Origin: Nannocystis punicea
Lineage (GTDB): Bacteria > Myxococcota_A > Polyangia > Nannocystales > Nannocystaceae
NCBI RefSeq assembly: GCF_026965555.1
Contig: NZ_CP114040.1
Coordinates: forward strand, 8,282,001 to 8,346,000
DNA length: 64,000 nt
Reading direction: 5' to 3'
This document shows positions 8,998-20,527 of this stretch, piece by piece (the stretch's first letter is position 1; each line of letters opens with the position of its first letter). Made by a program: the position numbers and the translations under genes. Under the pieces are notes generated by a model. The model was given only the letters and a program-made list of their open reading frames with translations, did no database searches and had not been told where the DNA came from.

Positions 8998-9997
8998 GGG
9001 GAGTTTCCTTTCTTCTCTCTCTTCGAAGCGCCGCCGGCTCTCTCTCCGGCGGCGACAACTCGGAATATTCGCCAGCCCGAAACCAACGCAATCCGGAATT
9101 GTGGCGAATCGCATCTCGCCGCCGGCGACGATTCGGCCGATTCGCCCGCAGGAGGCCCTCGGAGCCCGCTACGGGGGAATTTTGCCCGACTGCGGGGGCC
9201 TCCGGCGTCGTCGGCGTCGCCCGCCGATCGCCGGCGAACCCGACGAAATCTCGCCGCCGCCCGCCGCGCGCCACATTGTTCATAGCGCGAGGGTTCGCCG
9301 CAGCGACGGCGACGCCCCGCCCCCTCGTTCGCAAGCATGTACTATCATTGAGATTGCGTGGCGTCCGCGGCGTCCCGCACGGTGGGCCCCGCGCATTCAC
9401 GGGCCGACCCTCGCCGAAACCGACGATGGATCGCCGCCGACATGTCCTCATACCCCACATATCACCCCGGCTGCCACATCGATCGAGCAATCTCCCTCCG
9501 GCGCCCGCCTCGGCGCGATGGCACGGAGCCCGGCGAATCCCTGCGCCCCCTTCGCCGAGCCCGACGAAGGATCGCATCCCTACGATTGCATCGAGCGCGA
9601 CGAGAGGCGCATCGACTGCGGCGAATGCGTCACCCCGCGAGTCATCTCGGATGTACCGATTCAGGCCTCGCGACATCGGGGTGCGCCGGTCTCACGCCGC
9701 GAGGTCCGCCGTCGTGCTCGGCGGCCGACGCCGGCCGGAGACTCGGCGGCACTCTCCCCGCGCGCCACGCCGGCGTGGCTGCCTGTCCTTTTCGCCATGT
9801 CTCGAGGACCATCCCGGAGATCCGGCGGGCTCGGCTCGCTGCAGCTCGAGCCAGCGCCGCGCCCGCGACCTCGCGCTTGATGCGCATTTCGTCGATCGCA
9901 GCCGCACCGCGGCGGGGAGACGGCAATCCGGCAGCGGTGTCGGCAGCGCCGAACCTCCGCGGTGGCGCCCCACGGCCCGCGCGGCAGGCTTGGAGCC
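8998..9997. other. Long non-coding stretch upstream of the collapsed kinase
   Basis: About 1 kb with no gene that can be supported on either strand; the frames are open only because stop codons are rare at this GC. It contains a 14-bp repeat array (9779-9820) and three similar words of about 20 bp near 9230, 9410 and 9550 (GATYNNTCGTCGG-like on the minus strand). It may be decayed sequence belonging to the damaged two-component locus. Confidence 0.45.
9779..9820. repeat. 14-bp RCATGY array (3 units)
   Basis: Cores CTGTCC (9783), ATGTCTC (9797) and ATCCCG (9811) are 14 bp apart; only the middle unit has an intact CATG. Intergenic. Confidence 0.6.
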
Positions 9998-10231
9998 GTG
10001 GAGCGTCCAGTCGGAGCGGTCCTCGACGCCGCGATCCAGACCCTGCTCGCGGACACGCCGATGGTGGTCCTCACCATCGATCCCGCCGGCGCCTTCGCGC
10101 TGGTCGAGGGAGCCGGGCTCGCGCCGCTCGAGCTGTCGGCCGCCGACCCCCTGGGGCGCCGAGAGCCCGGGGCCGGCGCTGCGTTCACCGTGCGGCTCCC
10201 GCTCGCCGGCCCCGCTCCGGAGGCCGCATGA
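9998..10231 (+). pseudogene. Histidine kinase remnant: PAS start joined to ATPase end
   Basis: From a GTG at 9998 this 77-residue frame starts VERPVGAVLDAAIQTLLADT and continues with PMVVLTIDPAGAFALVEG, the opening strands of a PAS domain. After about 60 residues it ends PGAGAAFTVRLPLAGPAPEAA, the standard last strand of a histidine kinase HATPase domain. The rest of the PAS, the phospho-acceptor His helix and nearly all of the ATPase domain are absent. It looks like an in-frame deletion of roughly 300 or more codons. The TGA overlaps the ATG of the response regulator (ATGA), as in an intact pair. It cannot be an active kinase; a small coupling peptide is possible. Confidence 0.75.
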
Positions 10232-10605
10232 CCGGCGACATCCTCGTCGTCGACGACGACGAATCGATCCGCGAGGTCATGGAGATGATCCTCGCCGACA
10301 AGGGCTACCGCGTCCGCGTCGCCGCCGACGGCGCCGAGGCGCTGCAGCAGCTGCGCGACGGCGCCGCGCCGGACGTCATCCTGCTCGACCTCATGATGCC
10401 GGGCATGGACGGCTGGACCTTCCACGACGCGCTCATTCACGACCCGACGCTCGCGCGGATCCCCGTGGTGGCGATGTCCGGCGACGGGCGGATCCAGCAT
10501 AAGGCCGCGAGCATGGGCGTGACCACCCATCTGGCCAAGCCGATCGACCTCGACGACCTGCTCCGCCTGGTCGCGCGATTCACCGAATCGCCCGCCGCCG
10601 ATTGA
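10228..10605 (+). CDS. Single-domain response regulator
   Basis: The protein has 125 residues and consists only of a receiver domain. It starts MTGDILVVDDDESIREVMEM, with the acidic pair after ILVV. The phospho-acceptor Asp is in VILLDLMMPGMDGW, the switch Ser in VVAMSGD and the conserved Lys in HLAKPIDLDDL. It lacks an output domain, as in CheY- or Spo0F-like phosphorelay proteins common in myxobacteria. Its ATG overlaps the stop of the kinase remnant, so its cognate kinase appears to have been lost. It may now take phosphate from another kinase. Confidence 0.92.
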   Translation: MTGDILVVDDDESIREVMEMILADKGYRVRVAADGAEALQQLRDGAAPDVILLDLMMPGMDGWTFHDALIHDPTLARIPVVAMSGDGRIQHKAASMGVTTHLAKPIDLDDLLRLVARFTESPAAD

Positions 10606-10798
10606 GCCGACGTCCCGTCCCCGTCGTCGAGCCGCGCTCCTACGATTGGAGCGGCGCGGCGCCCCGGTCCTGAAGGGCCCTTCATCCTGCCGGGTCGGGC
10701 CTGCGAGTGCGAAATTGCCGATCACGCGCTCATGACCGCTGCTGATCCGCGATCGCGGACCTCGCAGCCCTCGGCGCGAGCGGCCACCATCCGGGCCC

Positions 10799-11455
10799 AT
10801 GCATTCGCGTCGCTCTCTCGTTTTCGCCCTCGTTCTCGCCGCCTGCGGTGATTCGGTGGGCGATTCCACCGGCAGCACCGGTCCCGCGGCCACCACCGAA
10901 CACGCCACCGACCACGGCACCACCGACCCCGCCACCACCGAACCCGCCACCACCGGCGCCAGCACCACCGGCGAACCGACGACGGGCCCGACGACGACGA
11001 CGACCGGCGGCGCCGAGGACCTCGACATGCAGCCCGAGGACTTCACGTGCATCCTCGAGTGGAACAAGGTCCGCAAGTTTCGCATCACCAACCTGCTCGG
11101 CCACCTCGACGAGGCCATGGCAGTGGCCGAGAACCCCGAGGGCGGCGTCTATCCCGTCGGCACGGTGATCCAGCTGATCCCCAACGAGGCCATGGTCAAG
11201 CGCGCCCCGGGCTTCGCGCCGGACAACTCCGACTGGGAGTTCTTCTCGCTCGAGACCGCGGCGAACGGCACGACGATCATGGCCCGCGGCACGACCGACG
11301 TCGTCAACGCCTTCGGCGGCAACTGCTTCGACTGCCACGCCAAGGCCGCCCCGCAGTGGGACCGCCTGTGCGAGGAGGGCCACGGCTGCGATCCGCTGCC
11401 GATCACGCCCGAGCAGATCGAGATGGTTCAGCAGGGCGATCCGCGCTGCCCGTGA
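10799..11455 (+). CDS. Cytochrome P460-like lipoprotein with one CxxCH
   Basis: This 218-residue protein starts MHSRRSLVFALVLAACGDSV, a lipoprotein signal with lipobox LAAC. A Thr/Gly/Pro linker of about 60 residues follows. The globular part starts around residue 75 and ends with GGNCFDCHAKAAPQWDRLCE, which holds a single CxxCH haem c site (CFDCH). Its position near the C-terminus, after GTTIMARGTTDVVNAF, resembles the cytochrome P460 family, in which haem-protein crosslinking allows oxidation of N-compounds. P460 activity itself is not shown; a simple electron-transfer role is equally possible. It stands alone. Confidence 0.75.
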   Translation: MHSRRSLVFALVLAACGDSVGDSTGSTGPAATTEHATDHGTTDPATTEPATTGASTTGEPTTGPTTTTTGGAEDLDMQPEDFTCILEWNKVRKFRITNLLGHLDEAMAVAENPEGGVYPVGTVIQLIPNEAMVKRAPGFAPDNSDWEFFSLETAANGTTIMARGTTDVVNAFGGNCFDCHAKAAPQWDRLCEEGHGCDPLPITPEQIEMVQQGDPRCP

Positions 11456-11616
11456 GCAGCCCTCCTCGTCCCGCCCCCCGCAATACGATGACGGCGACTG
11501 CCGTCATTCGTCGAGGTGGATCCCGAGCATCGAGGCGATGATGGCCGTCTGCCCGCGCTAAAGTCCGAGAAACTCTCGCGGGCGGCCAATTCAGCCCAAG
11601 GGCGCCGGGTCCGATG

Positions 11617-12609
11617 TTACGGCGCAATCCGCTCCCATCTGGCGACATCATCATGGGTCTCGACCGGGTATCCATTCACCTCCGCACGATCGAGGCGGCC
11701 TCGCGCGAGATCGACCACGACGGTCAGGAGCATCGCTTCGCATTCCGGGACCACGGGCTCGTGGTCGCAGGGGTCGCCCACGACTGCGACGCAGTCGCCG
11801 ACGGGAGCGCTCGGCCCGCTGCACGCGACCTCGTCGATCTTGACGTCTCGGCGCTCCCCGACGACGGCGGCGACATAGTCGACGATCGAGCCTTTCAGAG
11901 GAGTCCGAGCATTTTGCGCTGACTTGTTGCCGAGCAGGGAGCTCGCCGTGATGTTGGCGACTGCTGTCACCTTTTCCTGGCCGGCGGGGCGAGGAGGCGG
12001 GGGAAATTTCGGGGGCACCGATGGGCCCAGGCTGGCCCATGCTTGCGGCTCGGTCGCCGTCTGCTCGCCTCGAAGCACGAAACTGTCGTCACAGAATCGT
12101 CCATGATCCCAGCGCGCGCCGAAGCCGAAGAGCGTACTCCCGTTGATGTACAGCAACATTTCGCCCCGCGCGGAGCGGCTGCTCGGCCCTCCAGGCAGAA
12201 GCAACCGGACCATGCAGACGCCTTGAGGTACCGAGAGCATCGAGACGTGCATGCCCGATAATAGTCTCCCGAGCTCGCCGGCAGGACCAATGGGTGTACC
12301 AGCACCCGCGAGGGTCGTACGGGAATCTCTGGAGACGAAGCCGAGCGCGAGGTCGAACGACTCCTCTTGCATCTCCTCGCAGAACAGCCGCGACGGCCTG
12401 AGCGCGACCCGCCAGGTACCCGTAGGTGAGCACGTCGAATGCGCGGCGACCGGCTCGCCCGTCGGGCTTGTCTCGGGGAGAGCAGGTGGTCCCGGGGATG
12501 GAGGCACCGATCTTGCCGACGTGGGAGGAGGCGACGTCGAAGCGGCCTCTTTGCAAGCGATCATCGAGAACACGAGCAACTGGAGCGCGATATTCCCGAG
12601 GAGACGCAT
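11617..12609 (-). CDS. Lipoprotein of unknown function
   Basis: The frame gives 330 residues from an ATG at 12607-12609, or two more from a GTG at 12615. It starts MRLLGNIALQLLVFSMIAC, a lipoprotein signal. A short Pro/Ser/Thr linker follows (residues 20-50), then a cysteine-containing globular region. Its middle is strand-rich: EMLLYINGSTLFGFGARW, then a CDDSFVLRG turn. A Pro-rich break near residue 205 (PPKFPPPPRPAGQEK) separates a C-terminal domain with C..C pairs. No known family was recognised. The gene is less GC-extreme than its neighbours, which may hint at separate ancestry. Confidence 0.78.
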   Translation of the reverse strand: MRLLGNIALQLLVFSMIACKEAASTSPPPTSARSVPPSPGPPALPETSPTGEPVAAHSTCSPTGTWRVALRPSRLFCEEMQEESFDLALGFVSRDSRTTLAGAGTPIGPAGELGRLLSGMHVSMLSVPQGVCMVRLLLPGGPSSRSARGEMLLYINGSTLFGFGARWDHGRFCDDSFVLRGEQTATEPQAWASLGPSVPPKFPPPPRPAGQEKVTAVANITASSLLGNKSAQNARTPLKGSIVDYVAAVVGERRDVKIDEVACSGPSAPVGDCVAVVGDPCDHEPVVPECEAMLLTVVVDLARGRLDRAEVNGYPVETHDDVARWERIAP

Positions 12610-12947
12610 GGACACCGCCCGCAGACGGGTACCACACTTTCTCTTGCAGGACGACCGGATGCCGGTCCGGACGCTCCTCCTCGAATCGCCGAGACGCCTG
12701 GTAGCGACTCGCGGCCGGGCTCGTCACGACGCGGTAGACCGAACAGCGACGAACACCGCGCAGACGCCATGCGCGCCGCCGAGAAGGGAGCCTCGGCACG
12801 CCCGTACGCCGAACGCCACCTCGACGCCAGCGCGCGCGTCCTTCGCCCCTCGCGCGGCCGAGCACGCCACCGCGCGCCGGCCGGGCCCGACGCGGCAGGA
12901 ACGACCGCCGCGGCCCGCGATCCGCCGCGCGCGCCACATTTTCCCGC
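12610..12947. other. Intergenic region, nothing seen
   Basis: This 338-bp stretch separates divergent genes. It holds no supported gene, hairpin array or recognisable operator. Confidence 0.5.
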
Positions 12948-13511
12948 ATGCCGAGCGAACGCGAGAAGATGCTGGCCGGCGAGCTCTACCTCGCCGCCGA
13001 TTTGGAGCTCGTGACCCTGCGCCGGACGGCGCGGCGGATGACGCGGCGGTTCAACGCGACCACCGAGGACGAGGCCGACGTGCGCCTCGAGATCTTGCGG
13101 ACGCTGCTCGGCAGCTGCGGCCCGCGCCTCGAGATCGAGCCGCCGTTCCGCTGCGACTACGGCTTCAACATCAGCGCCGGCGACAATTTCTACATGAACT
13201 TCGACGGCGTGATCCTCGACTGCGCGCCGGTCACGATCGGCGAGAACGTGCTGTGCGGCCCCGGCGTGCACATCTACGCCGCCACCCACCCGCTGGGGCC
13301 CGAGGCGCGGAGCACCGGCCTCGAGTCGGCGCAACCGGTGACGATCGGCGATCGCGTGTGGCTCGGGGGCCGCGTGATCGTCTGCCCCGGCGTCACGATC
13401 GGCGACGACTCCGTCATCGCCGCCGGCAGCGTCGTCACTCGCGACGTACCCGCCGGCGTGCTCGCCGGCGGCAACCCGTGTCGCATCATCCGCCCGCTCA
13501 CCCCGGGCTGA
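12948..13511 (+). CDS. Maltose/galactoside O-acetyltransferase family
   Basis: This 187-residue protein begins MPSEREKMLAGELYLAADLE, the family's N-terminal mac domain. It continues with left-handed beta-helix hexapeptides such as VTIGENVLCGPGVHIYAATHP, which holds the catalytic His. The end has VTIGDDSVIAAGSVVTRDVP and AGGNPCRIIR. Length and motifs match maltose acetyltransferase, LacA and NodL, which transfer acetyl from acetyl-CoA to a sugar hydroxyl as cytoplasmic trimers. It is monocistronic, so the natural sugar is unknown. Confidence 0.93.
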   Translation: MPSEREKMLAGELYLAADLELVTLRRTARRMTRRFNATTEDEADVRLEILRTLLGSCGPRLEIEPPFRCDYGFNISAGDNFYMNFDGVILDCAPVTIGENVLCGPGVHIYAATHPLGPEARSTGLESAQPVTIGDRVWLGGRVIVCPGVTIGDDSVIAAGSVVTRDVPAGVLAGGNPCRIIRPLTPG

Positions 13512-13586
13512 CGCGCAGCGGCGCTCGGGCGAAGCGCTGCTCGGCCGGACGCGCACGGTTCGATTCCGCGCGTCGGCGCGGGCTCC

Positions 13587-14237
13587 TTGCGACGCGTCGC
13601 GGTTGTATGGGAAACCACGGCTCGGCGCGTGCGCGGCGATCCGACAACCCGGCGACCCAATCCTCGCAGTCGGGCGAGCGCGTCGCCGGCGACGCGCTCG
13701 GTGCTGGCGGTGTGCCGCGGCAGCCTCACCGGCGCGGTGTTCGAGCTGAGCGCCGCGACGACCCTCATCGGCCGCGGGCCGGGCGTCGATCTCGTCATTC
13801 CCGATCGCGGCGTGTCGCGCAAGCACGTCAAGCTGCTGCGGGGCATCGATCACGGCTTCATGGCGGTCGACCTCGGCTCGACCAATGGCACGCAGGTCAA
13901 CGACCTCCCGGTCGAGCTCGTCACGCTCCGCCACGGCGACCGCATCGGCCTCGGACCCGACGTGGTGCTGTCGTTCGAGGTCGCCGACTCGCCGGAGCTG
14001 CAGCGGGTGATGGAGCAGGCCCAGGCGCGTCAGGCCGTCGCGGCGCTCAGCGAGCGCGAGGTCGAGGTCGCCCGGCTGGTCGCCGAGGGTCTGACGAATC
14101 AGGTGATCGCGGCGCGGCTCGGGATCCGCCCGCGCACCGTCGCCAGCCACCTCGAGCACGTGTATACGCGCCTCGACATCCACTCGCGCGCCGAACTCGC
14201 GCGGCGGATGGCGGAGGCCGGTCTGCTCGATCGGTGA
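13587..14237 (+). CDS. FHA domain-LuxR-type HTH regulator
   Basis: The frame gives 216 residues from a TTG; the first 40 are Arg-rich, so an internal GTG near VLAVCRG may be the true start. Residues about 45-130 are a forkhead-associated domain, with TLIGRGPGVDLVIPDRGVSRKH and VDLGSTNGTQVN. Residues about 150-212 are a LuxR/NarL HTH: LSEREVEVARLVAEGLTNQV, then RPRTVASHLEHVYTRLDI. FHA domains bind phosphothreonine. A Ser/Thr kinase may therefore control it, possibly the one at 15.7 kb; that link is inference. Confidence 0.85.
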   Translation: MRRVAVVWETTARRVRGDPTTRRPNPRSRASASPATRSVLAVCRGSLTGAVFELSAATTLIGRGPGVDLVIPDRGVSRKHVKLLRGIDHGFMAVDLGSTNGTQVNDLPVELVTLRHGDRIGLGPDVVLSFEVADSPELQRVMEQAQARQAVAALSEREVEVARLVAEGLTNQVIAARLGIRPRTVASHLEHVYTRLDIHSRAELARRMAEAGLLDR

Positions 14238-14393
14238 GGCCGCGCCCGCCAGCGCGCGCGCATCGGCAGGATGACCGTCTCGCCGCCCGGGCGAGCGCGC
14301 CTCGCCTCGGGCGTTCGATCGATGTCGCGGCCGGCGGTGACGGCTAGGGTCGCGCCGCCGGACGAGGACCACGGGCCCGGCGGGATAGCGTTC

Positions 14394-15674
14394 ATGCACA
14401 CCTCTCACGTCGACCATTCCACGCGGCCAGCGGCCGCCTCCATCCTCTCCAGCCTGCTGCTCGGCGCGGCGCTGACTGTCCTGGGTTGCGGCGGCGGCGG
14501 CAAGTCGGACAAGACCGAACAGTCGCCCGCAGATCAGTTTTGCGGGTCACTGTCCGAGTACGTCCACGCCTGCGCGGCCGCGGCGACGCCGTGCGACGAG
14601 GCGATGATCGCGGATTGTGCCAGCGTCGTCGGGCTCGTCAGCGACGGCTTCCTGCGCAGCGCGAGCGACTGCATCCAGGCCGGCGGTTCGCCGTTCTCCT
14701 GCCTCGCCGGCGCCATCGGCGGGCTGGCGCCCAGCCCCGCGCACGAGGCGTTCGTGGCCCAGTTCTGCGACGAATGTGCGTTCGGCGTCGGCGGCTGCGA
14801 GGACGTGCTGCTCGGCCGCTCCGAGGGGCCGCCCGAGCTCGCGGTCGCCAGCGCGCTGGTCCTCCCGCTCGGCGACTCGCTGGTCGACGCGCTGCGAGCG
14901 GAGTGCGCGACCGGCCTCGGCTGCCTCGCCACCTTCCCGAACTGCGCCCAGAAGGTGCTCGCCCAGCAGGTCATCCCCGAACAGACGCTGCAGTGCCTGC
15001 TCGACAGCCTCAGCGGCAAGGCGCCGGCCGCACCACCTGTCTCCGAGGACAGCGCGAGCGCGTGCGGCCTGAGCGGCGGCGAGACGATGGGCCTGCCCGG
15101 GTGGACCACCGCGGGGACCGCCGGCGCGAGCGCGTCGGAGGCCACGACCACGAATGAGACCGGCGAGACGACCGCGGGCACCAGCAGCACCGGCGGCGAC
15201 CCGGGGACGACCCAGAGCGAGACCACGGACGTCAGCACGAGCACCACCGATGTGGACGTGTCCACCAGCGGGAGCACGACCACCACCGGCGACAACCCCG
15301 ACATGGGCGCGACGACCGACGGCTGGGACCAGCTGTGCGCGGGGCCGTTCAGCGAACACACCGAGTGCGACGTCGGCGGCCCGCTGCCCGAGGAGTGCAC
15401 CTGGTGCACCGATCTGGTCTGCAACTACATCGACGCGTTCTGCTGTGATTCGCAGTGGGACGACATGTGCCAGGCGCACGCGAAGGAGCGCTGCTCGATG
15501 TCCTGCTGGGCGGGCATCGGGCTGTGCACGCACAGCCCGTGCGAGGCCGGGGCGGCGCTCACCCGATCGTGCTCGGATTGCGTCCTGGCGGTGTGCCATT
15601 CCAAGCCGTCGTGCTGCGACGTCGCGTGGGACGACGAGTGCGCGTCGATGGCCTCGGCTTGTGGGATCTGCTGA
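14394..15674 (+). CDS. Cys-rich lipoprotein with CC-WDD-C repeats
   Basis: From the ATG at 14394 the 426-residue protein starts MHTSHVDHSTRPAAASILSS and reaches a VLGC lipobox followed by a GGGG turn. Residues 45-220 hold many spaced cysteines (DQFCGSLSEYVHACAAAATPC). A Thr/Ser/Gly linker of about 80 residues follows. The C-terminal 110 residues are very Cys-rich, with two CC...WDD.C motifs (AFCCDSQWDDMCQAHAKERC and PSCCDVAWDDECASMASACG). Such repeats recur in myxobacterial surface proteins of unknown function. It probably lies on the outer membrane, disulfide-bonded. The kinase gene starts three bases after its stop. Confidence 0.85.
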   Translation: MHTSHVDHSTRPAAASILSSLLLGAALTVLGCGGGGKSDKTEQSPADQFCGSLSEYVHACAAAATPCDEAMIADCASVVGLVSDGFLRSASDCIQAGGSPFSCLAGAIGGLAPSPAHEAFVAQFCDECAFGVGGCEDVLLGRSEGPPELAVASALVLPLGDSLVDALRAECATGLGCLATFPNCAQKVLAQQVIPEQTLQCLLDSLSGKAPAAPPVSEDSASACGLSGGETMGLPGWTTAGTAGASASEATTTNETGETTAGTSSTGGDPGTTQSETTDVSTSTTDVDVSTSGSTTTTGDNPDMGATTDGWDQLCAGPFSEHTECDVGGPLPEECTWCTDLVCNYIDAFCCDSQWDDMCQAHAKERCSMSCWAGIGLCTHSPCEAGAALTRSCSDCVLAVCHSKPSCCDVAWDDECASMASACGIC

Positions 15675-15677
15675 CGC

Positions 15678-18578
<2,901 letters not shown>

Positions 18579-18892
18579 CACCCGGCGCCGGGTTCTTTCC
18601 TGCGAATCATCACCCTCTCCGCCCTCTCATCATTCGACCTCCCTTCGTCCCGACGCCCCGCGGCCGCGCGGCCCGTAGGGGCTACCGACGATCGGGCGCC
18701 CCTCGTGATCACGAGCGCCGCACGCACAAAAAGACATGCTCCAAAACACATGTCCATTCGGACATAGACACCCTCACGGTCGACGACGCTCGCGCCGCGG
18801 TCTCTGTTCATGGCTATCGCATCGCTCCGCCCCGCGGTGTTCCTCGTATGTGCACTCCGACGTCCTCGCATTCACCTCGTGAATGGTGTATC
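18579..18892. other. Intergenic region with a repeat array
   Basis: This 314-bp stretch lies between same-strand genes. Apart from the array at 18732-18773 nothing recognisable is present. Confidence 0.5.
18732..18773. repeat. 14-bp RCATGY array (3 units)
   Basis: Cores ATGCTCC (18736), ATGTCC (18750) and ATAGACAC (18764) are 14 bp apart. ATGTCC-ATTC-GGACAT (18750-18765) is a perfect six-base stem with a four-base loop. It lies between two plus-strand genes. Confidence 0.75.
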
Positions 18893-19414
18893 GTGTTTCG
18901 CGTGACAATCCCTCGCGCCCTGTTCCTCGGACTGCTCGCGGCCGTCGTGATCGTGCTCGTCCTCCTCGCCGCGCACGGCTACCACGACGACCGGCTGAAC
19001 TGGCTGCTGCTCCTCCCGCTGCTCGCGCTGCACGGCGCGGCCGTATGGACTCCGGGCGACGGCTGGCCGCGCCGGCTGGTCCGCGGCGCGTTCGGGTTCG
19101 CGGTCGCCGCTGCCGCCGGGTTCGCCACCTACCTCGGCCTCGACGGGCTCACCGACTGGTTCCGCGGGATGGACGGGGACTGGTTCCTCCTCCTCCTCGT
19201 CGTGCTGCACGCCGCGGTCCCCGGCGGCACCGCGGCCGCGGCCGACTCGCCGGCCCGCGGCCTCGCGCTCGCCGGCGGCCTCACCCTCGGCCTGTGCCTC
19301 GCCAGCGAGCTCGCCGGCAACTCCCACCCGGGCTACATCATCCTCCTCGCCGTCGGCACCTCCGCCGGCGCGCTCGTCAACGCCCTCGATCTCCGCCGCC
19401 CTCGCTCGAGCTGA
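18893..19414 (+). CDS. Small integral membrane protein, unknown
   Basis: The frame gives about 170 residues from a GTG at 18893 or 18902, both in frame. The protein is hydrophobic throughout, with about four or five membrane helices: ALFLGLLAAVVIVLVLLAAH, WLLLLPLLALHGAAVW, ALAGGLTLGLCLASELAG and GYIILLAVGTSAGALVN. A short polar loop with DGLTDWFRGMDGDWF lies between them. No family was recognised. It sits between the kinase and the MBL lipoprotein on the same strand with a 14-bp array upstream. Operon membership is unclear. Confidence 0.65.
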   Translation: MFRVTIPRALFLGLLAAVVIVLVLLAAHGYHDDRLNWLLLLPLLALHGAAVWTPGDGWPRRLVRGAFGFAVAAAAGFATYLGLDGLTDWFRGMDGDWFLLLLVVLHAAVPGGTAAAADSPARGLALAGGLTLGLCLASELAGNSHPGYIILLAVGTSAGALVNALDLRRPRSS

Positions 19415-19507
19415 ACCGCGCGCGGCGAGACTGTGGACTCCCCGGAAACAGTGCCTGTCTCCCCGGCCGGCTACCCCCGCGCCGCGACCGGCCCCATCGT
19501 CACGGGC

Positions 19508-20527
19508 ATGCAGCGTCGTCTCTCGCCCGTCCTCCTCGCCCTCCTCGTCGCCGGTTGCGGCGGCGCCACCGAGGCGCCCCAGACCTTCCGCGCCTGTGAT
19601 CAGGCGCCCAGCTTCGTCGAGCCGAACCCCGCCTACGCCTGGACCCCCAACGCGATCCGCCTCGTCTCCGAGGAGCTCGCGCCCGGCGTGTTTGCGATCT
19701 ACGACCGCGACGCCGCCGAGCACGGCCCCGAGGGCATCCCGCTGGCCACCAGCGGCGGCTTCGTCGTCGGCGACGACGGCGTGCTGATGGTCGAGAGCAT
19801 GATCAACCGCCAGCTGTTCTGTCAGGCGGTCGCGCTGGTCCAGGCCGAGACCGACAGGCCGATCCGCTACGTCGTCAACACCAGCAGCCACGGCGATCAC
19901 ACCTTCGGCAACGTCTTCCTCCCCGACGACGTCGAGGTCGTCCAACACGAGCAGACCGCCGACTACATCGCCTCGCACTTCGAAGAGGACGTCGCGTTCA
20001 TGGAGGCCAACTTCGGCGCCGATCAGGGCATCGACGAGATCGAGCCGGTCGCCGCCGACATCCGCGTCGACGACGGCGGCTGGTCCGTCGACCTCGGCGG
20101 CGTCACCGTCGAGGCCCGCCACTACGGCTTCGCCCAGACCCCCGGCGACCTGTTCGTCTACGTCCCCGACGCCAAGGTCCTGTGGACCGGCAACGCCTTC
20201 GTCACCGAGGAGCCCGGCATCCCGTGGCTGCTCGCGGGCAACGGCGCCGCCGCCGAGGCCACCCTCGCGGCCGTCCAGGACTCGCTGCCGCCCGACGCGA
20301 TCGTCGTCCCCGGCCACGGCCGTCCGCTCGCGCCCACGGCCATGGACTTCTCGATCGACTACCTCCGCGCCATGCTCGACGGGGTCGAGAGCGCAGTCGC
20401 CGACGGCCTCGATCTCGAGGCCACGGTCGCCGCGGTCGAGCTGCCCGACTACCAGGGCTACCGCCTGTGGGACTGGATTCACAAGCAGGTCAACGTCCCC
20501 AACACCTACGCCGAGCTCAACCAGTGA
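19508..20527 (+). CDS. MBL-fold hydrolase lipoprotein with altered metal site
   Basis: The ATG at 19508 gives a 339-residue protein starting MQRRLSPVLLALLVAGCGGA, a lipoprotein signal. The body follows the metallo-beta-lactamase fold: VFAIYDR, FVVGDDGVLMVESM, RYVVNTSSHGDHTFGN, VLWTGNAF and IVVPGHGRPL. The usual THxHxDH metal motif reads TSSHGDH, so the first metal-ligand His is Ser. Members of this subgroup act on varied substrates, and with a changed ligand the activity is uncertain. Its 3' end overlaps the convergent LysR gene by 11 bp. Confidence 0.85.
   Translation: MQRRLSPVLLALLVAGCGGATEAPQTFRACDQAPSFVEPNPAYAWTPNAIRLVSEELAPGVFAIYDRDAAEHGPEGIPLATSGGFVVGDDGVLMVESMINRQLFCQAVALVQAETDRPIRYVVNTSSHGDHTFGNVFLPDDVEVVQHEQTADYIASHFEEDVAFMEANFGADQGIDEIEPVAADIRVDDGGWSVDLGGVTVEARHYGFAQTPGDLFVYVPDAKVLWTGNAFVTEEPGIPWLLAGNGAAAEATLAAVQDSLPPDAIVVPGHGRPLAPTAMDFSIDYLRAMLDGVESAVADGLDLEATVAAVELPDYQGYRLWDWIHKQVNVPNTYAELNQ

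Noticed and set aside
9358..10227. Long N-terminal extension of the 10.2 kb response regulator
   Set aside because: The upstream part is low-complexity. The receiver domain starts exactly at the ATG at 10228, which also gives the ATGA overlap.
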